The notes under the pieces are model-generated. The model saw only the letters and a list, made by a program, of their open reading frames with translations, was not told the origin of the DNA and did no database searches. The translations under genes and the position numbers were made by a program. Positions 8,775 to 17,741 of a stretch of 33,836 nt of DNA are shown piece after piece; position 1 is the first letter of the stretch; each line of letters opens with the position of its first letter. The DNA lies in contig JAHAZA010000081.1 in NCBI GenBank assembly GCA_018385415.1, forward strand, positions 1 to 33,836. The letters run 5' to 3'. The stretch is from Treponema sp. GTDB taxonomy: Bacteria; Spirochaetota; Spirochaetia; Treponematales; Treponemataceae.

Positions 8775-9429
8775 CTTCGGTTATAGATTTATTAAGTTCA
8801 TGGGCTATATAATCTACAGTAAAACCAGCATCGTATAACTTTTTAACTTCTTCCTGGAAAGACTTCTGAGTCTGGATAGGATTAGCAGACATATATATTT
8901 TTGGCATATCCGGCTGAATATTCTGCTTATCAAAATTTTTTGAATCATCCTGACTATTTCTGGTTTTTAGATTTCGTTTCCTAACTGGGGGTTTTTCTAA
9001 ACTTGAATTTTGAGCAGTAGCCTTGCGCTTTACTTTTTTAAGGTCAAAATCAAGTTCAAATGCCTGATTCTGTTCAATTATTTCAGAAGCAACAGCTGAA
9101 CTTTTAGTATTACGTCGTGAATATGTCTTTTCATTTTTAGGTTCAGCACTAAAGTTTATTTTCTGTGAAATAAACTGTTCTTCGTTATTAAGTGTTGTAA
9201 GACGTCGATCAGCAATATCAATAAGTGATTGAAGCTCATCGATTTTCATTTGAATTAAATCTATATTTGATAATGCATTACGATTAACATCATTTAAAAG
9301 GAGCTCATACTGTTCCCTGGTCTTCTGTATAACATCATCAGTGCTGAAAAGTTTTTTAAACTTCAAGAAGAATATTAACCATAAAACCAGATTAATCACA
9401 CATAACAATGCTATAATTAAAGCCTGCAA
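8749..9429 (-). CDS. SwrB-like (DUF6115-type) membrane protein at the end of the flagellar cluster
   Basis: 226 residues: one N-terminal membrane helix (about 3-22), a coiled coil (about 30-95), a basic Ser/Asn-rich linker and a compact C-terminal helical motif (189-226) containing AGFTVDYIAHELNKS and ITEVELIVEML. This resembles a helix-turn-helix fold more than an enzyme. The same build (N-terminal anchor, coil, short C-terminal helix pair) and the same place just downstream of the motility sigma factor are seen for SwrB/YlxL of Bacillus subtilis, which promotes flagellar basal-body and export activation. I infer an analogous role. The gene starts 2 bases after the upstream gene stops. The name is not certain. 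Confidence 0.65.
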   Translation of the reverse strand: MQALIIALLCVINLVLWLIFFLKFKKLFSTDDVIQKTREQYELLLNDVNRNALSNIDLIQMKIDELQSLIDIADRRLTTLNNEEQFISQKINFSAEPKNEKTYSRRNTKSSAVASEIIEQNQAFELDFDLKKVKRKATAQNSSLEKPPVRKRNLKTRNSQDDSKNFDKQNIQPDMPKIYMSANPIQTQKSFQEEVKKLYDAGFTVDYIAHELNKSITEVELIVEML

Positions 9430-9431
9430 AA

Positions 9432-9764
9432 TTACCTCGTAATATCAATATGCCTTCCAAGATAATCTTCCCGGAATTCAGTTTTTTTAATTTCGTCAGA
9501 TTTTGTTTCAGAATCATTCTTTGACTTATGTTCGTCACTAGAAGGATTCTGATTATGATTTCCATTATCTTTTACAGTGTCAGTTTTAGAATCCTCGCCT
9601 GCAGCTTTTTTTACTGTCTTAACAGTTTCTGCATTCTGAACAACTGCATTTTGTAACTGAATTGCAGCGTTCATTTGAGTACCATGTTGTTCGTGCGAAA
9701 CCCTTGATGCTACATTGGACATTTGCGAATACATGGTTTGCAGGTCAATAGGTTGAATTGCCAC
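9432..9764 (-). CDS. Small conserved flagellar-operon protein, function unknown
   Basis: 110-residue soluble protein. A conserved-looking N-terminus (AIQPIDLQTMYSQM) is followed by a Gln/Ala/Val helix, then a long hydrophilic, disordered Asp/Lys/Asn/Ser stretch, and a short C-terminal peptide YLGRHIDITR. Small proteins starting with a PIDLQ-like motif and ending with G+H/N+IDI+ recur in flagellar operons of Firmicutes and spirochaetes (from memory). Their function is not known to me. The start is GTG, supported by GGAGG 6 bases upstream; the next Met would cut off the conserved N-terminus. It lies between fapA (17 bases away) and the SwrB-like gene. Confidence 0.7.
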   Translation of the reverse strand: MAIQPIDLQTMYSQMSNVASRVSHEQHGTQMNAAIQLQNAVVQNAETVKTVKKAAGEDSKTDTVKDNGNHNQNPSSDEHKSKNDSETKSDEIKKTEFREDYLGRHIDITR

Positions 9765-9781
9765 GAACTACCTCCAGTTTA

Positions 9782-11752
9782 TTAACTAGAATAACCTTCA
9801 GGAGCTTTTACATCAGTCATATCAGGTTCTTCATATTTACCGCGACGTACAAATCCGTTTTCAAAGAAAAAAGTAACACTTTTTACATCTGTACGAACTT
9901 CATCTACTACATCACGTACATAAATTTTAACACCAGAATAAACAGTTCCAAATGCTTTTACTTTTCCAAAGATTTTAAGTTCATGAAGTCGCTGAAGAAT
10001 TTGTTCAACTTCACTTGCATACTCTTCTGATTTAACAACAATTTCCTGTTTACGATTTTTAAGATTATTAAGAGTATCTTCTTTTTCTTTAGGAAGCGAA
10101 CGACGTTGTTTCTTAAAGTTTTCAAGAGTAACAATATTATTTTCTGTATCTTCTAACTCTCGCATTAAGGAATTTTGCTCATCTTGAATTTCAGCAAGAC
10201 GCTGCTTTAATCGTGGGTCAAATCCAACTTCAAGAATTGTTTCAGCACCACCACCAGGAGAACCAATATTCTTTGCACAAATTTCTTCTGTAGCAAACAA
10301 ATGTCCACCTGTAATCTGAGCTTTTTTACCATTAAGAATTACACGTTTCATAGCAGTAACTTCTGAATTCATGATACTGTCTGAAACAATTACAAATTTT
10401 TCAACTTCTACTTTTGCAGACTGAATAAATTTAGCCCACAATGAACCACCGGATTGAATAACTCCCACATCGTGACCAAAAATACCTTGAGAAACGATAA
10501 TGTCACCAGTTTCAGTTTTAAGATGACTCTGTCCAACTGTTCCGCCAACTTCAATATTACCGGAAGCTTTAACATCGTATCCGTCTTCGACATTCCCTTT
10601 AACAATAACTGTTCCAAGGAAATCGATATTACCTGTTTTAATATTAACAGCATCAAGTTCGAGTACTGGTTCAACATTAATTCTTTCAGCTTCGAAAACA
10701 ACGCGACCATTTTCTGATGCAATAATTGTTACACCGTCTTTATCAAGTTCTACATTCTTGCCCAATGGAATACGAATATCTTTACCATTTTTAGCTTCAA
10801 GATATCTTCCAGTAAGAGTTTTACCTGCTTTACCACGTTCTGGAGGCATTTTCTGTGCAAGAGGCTGTCCTTTAACAACATTCTGAATCTGATTAAGTTC
10901 CTTAAAGTTAACATTTCCAGATTTTGATTCTTTAATTCGAAGTTTAGTTGAATCAGTCTCAAAATGGTAAACCATATATGCATCGCGGCCATCTTGAGGC
11001 TTGATTGCTGCCGCAACTTCACATGGAACATTGTAAACAGGATTATCAACAAATTCTGTGATTTTATCATTTTCGATACCTGCAACAACACCTTGAATTT
11101 CAAGATTACGAATAATTTGTTCAGCAGAAACTTCTGCACCACTCAAAGCAGGAGGTGTAACTGTGACAGTTGCAAGCATTTCATCTTTTGAAACATCAAT
11201 AACAAGAAGTGCATCACCTGCAGGAACATGCTTGTAATGACCGACTACTTCATATTTATTATCAGTTCCTGATTTAGAAAGTTTCTTTATTAAATCTTCA
11301 TCTAAAGAAAGAGTATCAGTACGTTTTGCTTCGGAAACAATCTGTCGAAGTTCAACAGGTCTTCCCTTACCACATGGCAATGTAACTTTAAGACAGATAC
11401 TATCTCCAAAGTGACGGATATAGAACATTCCATCCTGATCAACAGATTTGATTTCTTCATCAAAATGCTCTGTATCAAAATCAGCATCAGCCATAACTTT
11501 TTTCTTTTTAGCAATAGCCTCAGCTGTCTGATAAATTCTAACCTTCCAAGGTTTTTTAGCTAAGCCTAAAAAACCATCAGAACCCTTTTCGATAATTTCA
11601 TATTCAAGATTAGAAACTTTAGAATCAAGCTGAACAGCTCCATCAGCTAAAGCTTCATCAAGAGTATCAGCATTTACCTCAACGCTTTGAATAGCGCTGT
11701 CTAATGCAAACTGAGCCTCCATATCTTTTCTGATTTGTTCTAAAGTAACCAT
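9782..11752 (-). CDS. fapA: FapA/DUF342 flagellar assembly protein A
   Basis: 656 residues. The N-terminus (about 1-75) is a Jag_N-like domain ending in DGFLGLAKKPWKV. A FapA/DUF342 region follows, with a beta-helix core at about 290-505 made of Gly/Val-rich turns such as GNIEVGGTVG. A long coiled coil (about 510-600) and a small C-terminal beta part complete it. FapA proteins are linked to flagellar assembly and polar placement in Vibrio; the biochemical activity is unknown. It lies directly after the sigma-28 gene with a 6-base gap, so it should be co-expressed with it. Length agrees with other DUF342 proteins that have an N-terminal extension. Confidence 0.88.
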   Translation of the reverse strand: MVTLEQIRKDMEAQFALDSAIQSVEVNADTLDEALADGAVQLDSKVSNLEYEIIEKGSDGFLGLAKKPWKVRIYQTAEAIAKKKKVMADADFDTEHFDEEIKSVDQDGMFYIRHFGDSICLKVTLPCGKGRPVELRQIVSEAKRTDTLSLDEDLIKKLSKSGTDNKYEVVGHYKHVPAGDALLVIDVSKDEMLATVTVTPPALSGAEVSAEQIIRNLEIQGVVAGIENDKITEFVDNPVYNVPCEVAAAIKPQDGRDAYMVYHFETDSTKLRIKESKSGNVNFKELNQIQNVVKGQPLAQKMPPERGKAGKTLTGRYLEAKNGKDIRIPLGKNVELDKDGVTIIASENGRVVFEAERINVEPVLELDAVNIKTGNIDFLGTVIVKGNVEDGYDVKASGNIEVGGTVGQSHLKTETGDIIVSQGIFGHDVGVIQSGGSLWAKFIQSAKVEVEKFVIVSDSIMNSEVTAMKRVILNGKKAQITGGHLFATEEICAKNIGSPGGGAETILEVGFDPRLKQRLAEIQDEQNSLMRELEDTENNIVTLENFKKQRRSLPKEKEDTLNNLKNRKQEIVVKSEEYASEVEQILQRLHELKIFGKVKAFGTVYSGVKIYVRDVVDEVRTDVKSVTFFFENGFVRRGKYEEPDMTDVKAPEGYSS

Positions 11753-11758
11753 AAATTA

Positions 11759-12547
11759 TTACATAATTCCTTTTCTTAAATTTGTGAGCTTAGCTCTCAA
11801 ACGAAGATTTGCTCTTGTGTGAAGTTGTGAAATACGTGATTCACTTACTTCAAGAACCTGACCGATTTCTTTGAAAGTTAAATCTTCATGATAATACAAA
11901 ACGATTACCATTTTTTCTTTTTCTGGCAATTCATTAATAGCTTCAACAATGACCTTTCGAATTTCTTCTCGTTCAACAATTACATCAGGATTTAAGCTTG
12001 ATGGAGATTCAATTGAATCGCCAATTGACATATGATCATTATCATTTCCTGAATACCATACATCATTAAGCGAAAGGACACTTGTACCAGAAACTTTCAT
12101 AACAGTCTGCTGATATTCAGCTTCTGAAACGCCCATTTTCTCTGCAATTTCTGCATCAGTTGCAGTGCGTCCAAGTTTAGATTCAAGATCAACAATTGTA
12201 TCTTCAATTTCTCGTGATTTCTGTCTTACAGACCGTGGAACCCAGTCTAATTGACGAAGTTCATCAAAAATTGCACCTCTAATTCTAGTAACAGCATATG
12301 TTTTAAATTTTACATTTTTTCCAGGATCAAATTTTTCGATAGCATCAAGAAGTCCAAATTGGCCAAATCCTACAAGGTCGTCAAATTCAACACTACCAGG
12401 CATACCGACAGCTAATTTTCCAGCAACATATTTAACAAGAGGCATATACTGCCTGATAAATTTGTCACGTAACTGTGGTGACCTAGTCTTCTTATACTCT
12501 AACCAAAGTTCGTCTTCTGTTTTTTCATCAAAAAGTGATGTTGCCAT
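11759..12547 (-). CDS. fliA: Sigma-28 family RNA polymerase sigma factor (FliA/WhiG/SigD)
   Basis: Directs RNA polymerase to late flagellar promoters of the form TAAA-N15-GCCGATAA. The 262 residues carry region 2 (about 25-100: VEFDDLVGFGQFGLLDAIEKF, then FKTYAVTRIRGAIFDELR), the DWVPRSVR segment typical of the sigma-28 group, region 3 (about 115-150) and region 4 (about 208-255, with LTFKEIGQVLEVSESRISQ as recognition helix-turn-helix). No anti-sigma gene (flgM) is visible in the window. It sits in the motility locus after flhF-flhG, as in Bacillus. A GGTG element precedes the ATG. A sigma-70 promoter one gene upstream probably serves it. Confidence 0.96.
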   Translation of the reverse strand: MATSLFDEKTEDELWLEYKKTRSPQLRDKFIRQYMPLVKYVAGKLAVGMPGSVEFDDLVGFGQFGLLDAIEKFDPGKNVKFKTYAVTRIRGAIFDELRQLDWVPRSVRQKSREIEDTIVDLESKLGRTATDAEIAEKMGVSEAEYQQTVMKVSGTSVLSLNDVWYSGNDNDHMSIGDSIESPSSLNPDVIVEREEIRKVIVEAINELPEKEKMVIVLYYHEDLTFKEIGQVLEVSESRISQLHTRANLRLRAKLTNLRKGIM

Positions 12548-12566
12548 ACTCTACACCTTATTAATT

Positions 12567-13382
12567 TTATTCCCCTTTTTTCAAAACAGTTCTTAGCGCT
12601 TCTGCCATTAAGGCAGCATCTTTACTTTCTGCCATGGAACCATCTGGAAACATAGGGTCTGATAATCTACTTTTATTTTTACCACTTGAAGCAAATTCAC
12701 TATCAGTAACTGTATCATCATAAGCTTTACTTGGTGAACCCATATCTGGAAGAACATCAAGAGTATCTTCATTCTCATCTTCTCCCTGTTTTAAGAATGA
12801 ACCGTCACCTAATGAATTTTCAATGGCTGGTAATTCATCTGAATCACCTCCAGTCACCTGCCCAAGACTAACTGGTTTAAATGCTGGAGTAGCTTTTTCA
12901 TCAGATTTTACTTCCAATGAATTAACTGAACCATTATTAGAAACTGGAGTTGTCTGTCCCTTATTTGTTACAGGTGATACAGTTTCTGTAGCTTTTGGTT
13001 CTTCATTAATATTATCAAGCTGAACAGTTTTTCTTTCTCCAAGATCATCTTTATTCAGCATTTGATTCTGACCTGTTAAAACAAATTTTGGAGTGTTTTC
13101 TTCTTCCTGTAATTCCGCATCATCAATTGTAATATCAACTTTATTACCGATAGGAGCTGGATTCTGACCATCATATGCAGAAGTCTCGCCTGATGATCCA
13201 TCTGAAAGAAATTTGTTGTAAAGAAAAGTAATTCCCACCGATAATGCGCCAAATATCACAGCCAGAATTCCTCCTCTTAATAAAGATCTTAAGAAATCAG
13301 CATGCGAAATTAAAGCCGTAAAAAAAGACAATACAAAGGCAATAACACTTGTAAGAACAGTTAATTTAAAATTTACCTTCAT
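12567..13382 (-). CDS. Membrane protein of unknown function between flhG and fliA
   Basis: 271 residues with no family that I recognise. Two hydrophobic helices (about 5-25 and 36-54) form an N-terminal hairpin. The remaining 215 residues are hydrophilic, rich in Asp, Glu, Ser, Thr and Asn, and probably disordered. They end in a helical peptide SKDAALMAEALRTVLKKGE that looks conserved. GGGAGG lies just before the ATG and a sigma-70 promoter about 20 bases upstream. It is transcribed with the sigma-28 gene (gap 19 bases). A role tied to motility or membrane attachment of a flagellar factor is only a guess. Confidence 0.75.
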   Translation of the reverse strand: MKVNFKLTVLTSVIAFVLSFFTALISHADFLRSLLRGGILAVIFGALSVGITFLYNKFLSDGSSGETSAYDGQNPAPIGNKVDITIDDAELQEEENTPKFVLTGQNQMLNKDDLGERKTVQLDNINEEPKATETVSPVTNKGQTTPVSNNGSVNSLEVKSDEKATPAFKPVSLGQVTGGDSDELPAIENSLGDGSFLKQGEDENEDTLDVLPDMGSPSKAYDDTVTDSEFASSGKNKSRLSDPMFPDGSMAESKDAALMAEALRTVLKKGE

Positions 13383-13399
13383 ATTATCCTCCCATAATT

Positions 13400-13428
13400 A
13401 TTATACACTATTCTTTTAAAAAAAGCAA
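13400..13428 (-). promoter_or_regulatory. Internal sigma-70 promoter before the sigma-28 segment
   Basis: On the minus strand TTGCTT (13423-13428) and a perfect TATAAT (13400-13405) are 17 bases apart. They fall in the 64-base gap after flhG. The start site would be near 13393, just before GGGAGG and the ATG of the 271-residue protein. This would let the sigma-28/FapA/SwrB-like part be expressed independently of the main motor operon. Confidence 0.65.
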
Positions 13429-13446
13429 AAAATTGTGTTTTATATT

Positions 13447-14325
13447 TTATTTTTTAACACCAAGGAATTTTCGCAAGAAACTTGATACACCTTCATTATT
13501 TGCAACATCGGTTTTTTCAATTCGTCCTACAATATGTTTAATACATGTAGAAGGTTTTGATGTAGGATTTACAACAATAAAAGGTTTCTGACGAATTACA
13601 CTTGCCTGAATGACAGGATCTTCGTAAATAAAACCAACATAATTAACCTTATAATTAAGGAACTGAGCAACAATATTAATAATTCGTTCTGAGATACGTT
13701 TACCTTCATCTGCAGAATGAACACGATTTACAAGCAGCTGAATATTAATTTCACGGTCAACAATTTCAGTTGTAATGATTTTAATAATACCATATGCATC
13801 AGTAATAGCAGTTGGTTCTGGTGTTGTTACAACATAAACTTCGTCAGCAGCAGCAACAAACTGCAAAACATTATTTGCAATACCTGCACCAGTATCGATA
13901 ATAATAATATCTGCATTTCCCAATGAACTAAACTGATTTGCAAAATATTCAAGTTCTGAAACACTAAGGTTTGCAATTTTTGAAAAGCCGTTAGCACCTG
14001 CAATAAACTTAATTCCAAATTCTGTTTCCAGGATAATTTCCTGCATTGTTTTCTGTTTATTGATTACCTGGAGAAGATTATATTTTGGAACAACATTCAA
14101 AAGAACATTAACATTGGCCATACCTAAGTCACCATCAATAAGAATAACTTTCTTACCTAACTGAGCATAAGCAATTGCCATATTAACAGCAATATTAGTT
14201 TTACCTACACCACCTTTTCCACTGGTAATAGCAATAATTCTGGTTTTGTGATCTGAAGTTTTTTTTGAGTCTTTGGATTTTGTATCCTTCATTATCTTTT
14301 TTAATTCATCTAACTGTTCTTCCAT
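13447..14325 (-). CDS. flhG: FlhG (FleN/YlxH) MinD-like ATPase, flagellar number regulator
   Basis: ParA/MinD-type ATPase that limits flagellar number and stimulates the FlhF GTPase. Of 292 residues, the deviant Walker A is GKGGVGKT (36-43) after an N-terminal helix EEQLDELKKIMK, which sits where FlhG proteins carry the FlhF-activating peptide. The DGDLGMANVNVLL switch I segment and the IIIDTGAG Walker B/switch II segment follow. The MinD-type basic C-terminal tail is present (SSFLRKFLGVKK). It starts 2 bases after flhF stops. In spirochaetes the pair controls polar, periplasmic flagella. Confidence 0.95.
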   Translation of the reverse strand: MEEQLDELKKIMKDTKSKDSKKTSDHKTRIIAITSGKGGVGKTNIAVNMAIAYAQLGKKVILIDGDLGMANVNVLLNVVPKYNLLQVINKQKTMQEIILETEFGIKFIAGANGFSKIANLSVSELEYFANQFSSLGNADIIIIDTGAGIANNVLQFVAAADEVYVVTTPEPTAITDAYGIIKIITTEIVDREINIQLLVNRVHSADEGKRISERIINIVAQFLNYKVNYVGFIYEDPVIQASVIRQKPFIVVNPTSKPSTCIKHIVGRIEKTDVANNEGVSSFLRKFLGVKK

Positions 14326-14327
14326 AT

Positions 14328-15542
14328 TTATTCTCCAAATTTATCTTCGATATGAACTCTGTCAATTTTAAATCCACTGAGGCGAATTAAAAAATCAACA
14401 ACCTTTGGTCTACTGATATCTTTTGCAGGAGACTGTCCATATGTTACGAATGAAATAGATTTATGTTTTTCAGCAAGAATACTGATTACGTTACCAACCT
14501 GTTGTGTTTCATCACATTTAGTTATAATTACTGAATTAAAAGCAAAAGGTTCATAATTCTGAATAATATTTCTTAAATCTCTACATTTTGTTGAAGCAGC
14601 AATTGTCAGATACACATCTGGTCTTAAACCGTCAACTGCAAGATTTTTCTTAAGACGCCCAATATGTTCAGAGTCATTAGGACTATAACCACTTGTATCT
14701 ATTAAAATAACATCAGTTGAATCTTTACACTGTCGGAAAATAGTTTTTATATCATCAGAATTTTCAGCTTTATCTACAGGAACTTTTAAAGCTTCACCAT
14801 AACGCCTAAGCTGTTCTTCTGCAGCAACACGAGTAACATCAGCAGAAATCATTCTTATTACAGGATCATCCAATCCTTCTTTTCGGGCACCAATAAGTTG
14901 CTGGGCTGCAAGCTTTGCTATTGTAGTTGTTTTACCGATTCCTGTTGGTCCAACAAGAATAATTACATGAGGTGGTCTATGTGCTTTCTTCGGACAAATT
15001 TCGATAGATTCTCCAATCCAATCAACAACCTGTTTTTCAACAAGTTCAAAATTTTCAATTTCTTCAAGTGAAAATTCAGCTTTGATTTTATCGGAAATAT
15101 TTTTTATATATTCTTTTGAGAATTCATTCTCTTCAAGCATTTCTTCAATCTTAATTACATTGGAATGTTTAGTATCAGTATTTGTCTGAATATTATTTAG
15201 TTTGCTCTCAATTAAATCCGATATTGCATCTATTTTTGCATCAAGTTTAGCAATCTGTTTTGTATTATCAGCAGAAGCTCCAAGCTTACTTAAAATTTCA
15301 CTTTTATTTTTTTCGAATGAATCTTCAGATGTTTTTGAAGCTGCATTAACAGGTGAACGAAGAATATATTTCATTTCTACATATTCTTTTCGTCCAAATC
15401 CTAAAAAGCCTTCTTTAGTGATAGTTCCAATATTTACAGGCTGATAGTTATTCCCATACTTCTGAAACAACTGAGCTCTACAATCTTCAACAGATTTGCC
15501 AATTACTTTATATTCTGGTCCATTTTGAATATCGTTATACAT
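14328..15542 (-). CDS. flhF: FlhF, SRP-type GTPase placing flagella
   Basis: Third SRP GTPase, which recruits early flagellar parts to the cell pole. The 404 residues begin with a small domain (about 10-62) ending in EGFLGFGRKEYVEM, a Jag_N-like fold also seen in FapA here. A variable, low-complexity, partly coiled linker (about 65-160) follows, then the N and G domains. G1 is GPTGIGKTT (198-206); the DTSGYSPND segment is G3 and ITKCDETQQ is G4. An AGGAGG box lies 10 bases after the flhA stop region and before the ATG. Length is normal for the family. Confidence 0.95.
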   Translation of the reverse strand: MYNDIQNGPEYKVIGKSVEDCRAQLFQKYGNNYQPVNIGTITKEGFLGFGRKEYVEMKYILRSPVNAASKTSEDSFEKNKSEILSKLGASADNTKQIAKLDAKIDAISDLIESKLNNIQTNTDTKHSNVIKIEEMLEENEFSKEYIKNISDKIKAEFSLEEIENFELVEKQVVDWIGESIEICPKKAHRPPHVIILVGPTGIGKTTTIAKLAAQQLIGARKEGLDDPVIRMISADVTRVAAEEQLRRYGEALKVPVDKAENSDDIKTIFRQCKDSTDVILIDTSGYSPNDSEHIGRLKKNLAVDGLRPDVYLTIAASTKCRDLRNIIQNYEPFAFNSVIITKCDETQQVGNVISILAEKHKSISFVTYGQSPAKDISRPKVVDFLIRLSGFKIDRVHIEDKFGE

Positions 15543-15560
15543 TTTTTATTTTCCTACCTC

Positions 15561-17672
15561 CTAATACGAGATTTCGCCAAGTACTTCAAGTGAAACTGAA
15601 CTTCCACAAGCCATAATTTCATCAAAGGAAATAACAACAAGTCCTGGCATTTGATTCTGAGTTGAACTCTTAACAAGAACACGGATCTCAGCTGGACAGA
15701 TAATAATCGGTTGATAATTACTCTGCTGCATTGATGCAAATGCATTACTAACTGCTTCAATCCATCGTCTTGCATCAGGAGGGTCAAGTGCAACCATTGG
15801 CATTGAACCATCAGCAGGAATATTCTGATGTTCAACAATTTTTTCGGTCCATTCCTGAGACAATGTCATTGCTCTCAAAGTTTTGTCAGAATCTGCATAC
15901 TGAAGACAAATCTGTAAACCTAAAGCTTTACGCACTTTTTCTGTTAAAGTCCATGGATTTACCTGTGGACCAAAGTTAGCAAGAGTTTCAAGAATCAATT
16001 CAATATTACGAATTGAAATCTGTTCGCGAAGAAGATTCTGCAAAATTTTCTGAATCTGTCCATAAGTGAATTTTGCATCATCCATGACAGCTTCAACAAC
16101 ATCTGCATTCTTTTCACGAAATGCTTTAATGATTTCTGCAACTTCTTTCATACCAAGAATTTCAGCTGCATGTGCACGAATAATTTCTGTAATATGAGTA
16201 GCAATAATTGTCGGTGGGTCAACAACTGCATACCCTGCATTTTCAGCTTCTACTCGTTTTTCTTCAGGAACCCAAATTGCAGGCATATTAAAAGCAGGAT
16301 CTCTTGTAGCTTCACCATCTATTTTTTCAACAACAGAACCTGTATCCATACACATGTAATAACCAAGCTTTAATTTGCTTCGTCCAACTTCAATTCCTTT
16401 AATTTTAAATGAATATTCGCTTGGCTCCATAGCCATATTATCTGTAATACGAATTGGAGGAACTACGAGACCTAAATCAATAGCAGCTTCTTTTCTGATT
16501 CTTGTAATACGTTCAAGAAGTTCCGCACCTTTTTCTTCATCAACAAGAGAAATCAAAACATAACCAAGTTCAAGAGAAAGAGGATCAAGAGGAACAACAG
16601 GACTTACTTCACCAGGAGATTTACCTTTTTTATCTTTCCCCTGTGCATTCTGTTCTTCTTCAAGTTTCTTTGCAAATGATGCTTTTTCTGCACGTGTCAT
16701 CATAATACCTGCATAAATTGCAAGACCACCAAGTCCAAGAAGAATAATATGTGGCATTCCAGGTAAAATACCAATAATTGCAAGTACAGCACCACCAATA
16801 ATGTATACTCTTCCAGAAACTGTAAAATCATGCTGGAGCTGTTTTGAAAGAACCTCATCAGAGTTAGAGCCAGTTACAATCAAACCTGTAGCAAAAGAAA
16901 GAAGCAGTGATGGAATCTGAGAAATAAGACCGTCACCGATAGTCATTCTACAATAATTAGCTGCCGCAGCACCAAATTGTTCTTTTCTTACAAGAACACC
17001 AATAATCAGACCAGCTACAAGATTTACTACTGTAATAAAAATTCCTGCTGTAACATTACCAGAAACAAATTTAGAAGAACCGTCCATTGCTGAATAGAAG
17101 TCACTTTCCCTTCTTATTTCTGCTCGTTTTTGCTGAGCCTGTTCTTCTGTAATTGCACCAGTGTTCAACTCAGCATCTACAGCAAAGTTTTTCTGAGCCA
17201 TAGAATCCAAAGCAAAGCGTGCTGCTACTTCTGATACACGTGTTGCACCTTTTGTAATTACAAGAACCTGAATTACAATAAGGATTATAAACACAACCAT
17301 ACCTACAACAAGACCAAGTATACTGTCGTCTTTACCAATAACAAATGAACTGAATGCATTTACCATCAAACTCATATATTTTGGATCTTTTCCAAACCAC
17401 AGAATATTTTTTGTTGAAGCAACATTTATACCAAGTCCAAATAAAGTAACAAGAAGAATTACACGCGGAAACGATGTAAAGTTACTGGACTTAGGAGTAT
17501 ACATTACAATAAGGAGAATAGAGATAGATAAGGCAAGATTTAAAGCCATGAAAATATCAATAGCTCTTCCAGGCCATGGAATAATGAGCATAAGAACAAC
17601 AAAGATTGCTGCAACAGCAACAAAGTTATTCGTTATTATTTCAATTATTTTCTGTCGTCTTTCGTTTGCCAT
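15561..17672 (-). CDS. flhA: FlhA, flagellar type III export gate subunit
   Basis: Large gate protein that forms a nonameric ring and uses the ion motive force for export. The 703 residues show eight hydrophobic helices in the first 330, the FHIPEP-family signature SEVAARFALDSMAQKN in the loop near residue 155, and a soluble C-terminal domain from about 350 that docks chaperone-substrate complexes. An additional charged linker (about 340-365) precedes the C-domain. Length fits FlhA. The 69-base gap to flhB is AT-rich. GGGTGGGG, an unusually G-rich ribosome site, stands 4-5 bases before the ATG. Confidence 0.97.
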   Translation of the reverse strand: MANERRQKIIEIITNNFVAVAAIFVVLMLIIPWPGRAIDIFMALNLALSISILLIVMYTPKSSNFTSFPRVILLVTLFGLGINVASTKNILWFGKDPKYMSLMVNAFSSFVIGKDDSILGLVVGMVVFIILIVIQVLVITKGATRVSEVAARFALDSMAQKNFAVDAELNTGAITEEQAQQKRAEIRRESDFYSAMDGSSKFVSGNVTAGIFITVVNLVAGLIIGVLVRKEQFGAAAANYCRMTIGDGLISQIPSLLLSFATGLIVTGSNSDEVLSKQLQHDFTVSGRVYIIGGAVLAIIGILPGMPHIILLGLGGLAIYAGIMMTRAEKASFAKKLEEEQNAQGKDKKGKSPGEVSPVVPLDPLSLELGYVLISLVDEEKGAELLERITRIRKEAAIDLGLVVPPIRITDNMAMEPSEYSFKIKGIEVGRSKLKLGYYMCMDTGSVVEKIDGEATRDPAFNMPAIWVPEEKRVEAENAGYAVVDPPTIIATHITEIIRAHAAEILGMKEVAEIIKAFREKNADVVEAVMDDAKFTYGQIQKILQNLLREQISIRNIELILETLANFGPQVNPWTLTEKVRKALGLQICLQYADSDKTLRAMTLSQEWTEKIVEHQNIPADGSMPMVALDPPDARRWIEAVSNAFASMQQSNYQPIIICPAEIRVLVKSSTQNQMPGLVVISFDEIMACGSSVSLEVLGEISY

Positions 17673-17741
17673 TAAGTCCCCACCCGTGCAAAGTTAAGAT
17701 GTAAAAGTTTTATTTATATAAAAAATACATAAAATTAAATT

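Noticed and set aside
15202..15444. Frameshift or domain loss in the FlhF linker
   Set aside because: The long low-complexity linker is in frame and variable linkers are normal for FlhF; both conserved domains are intact.
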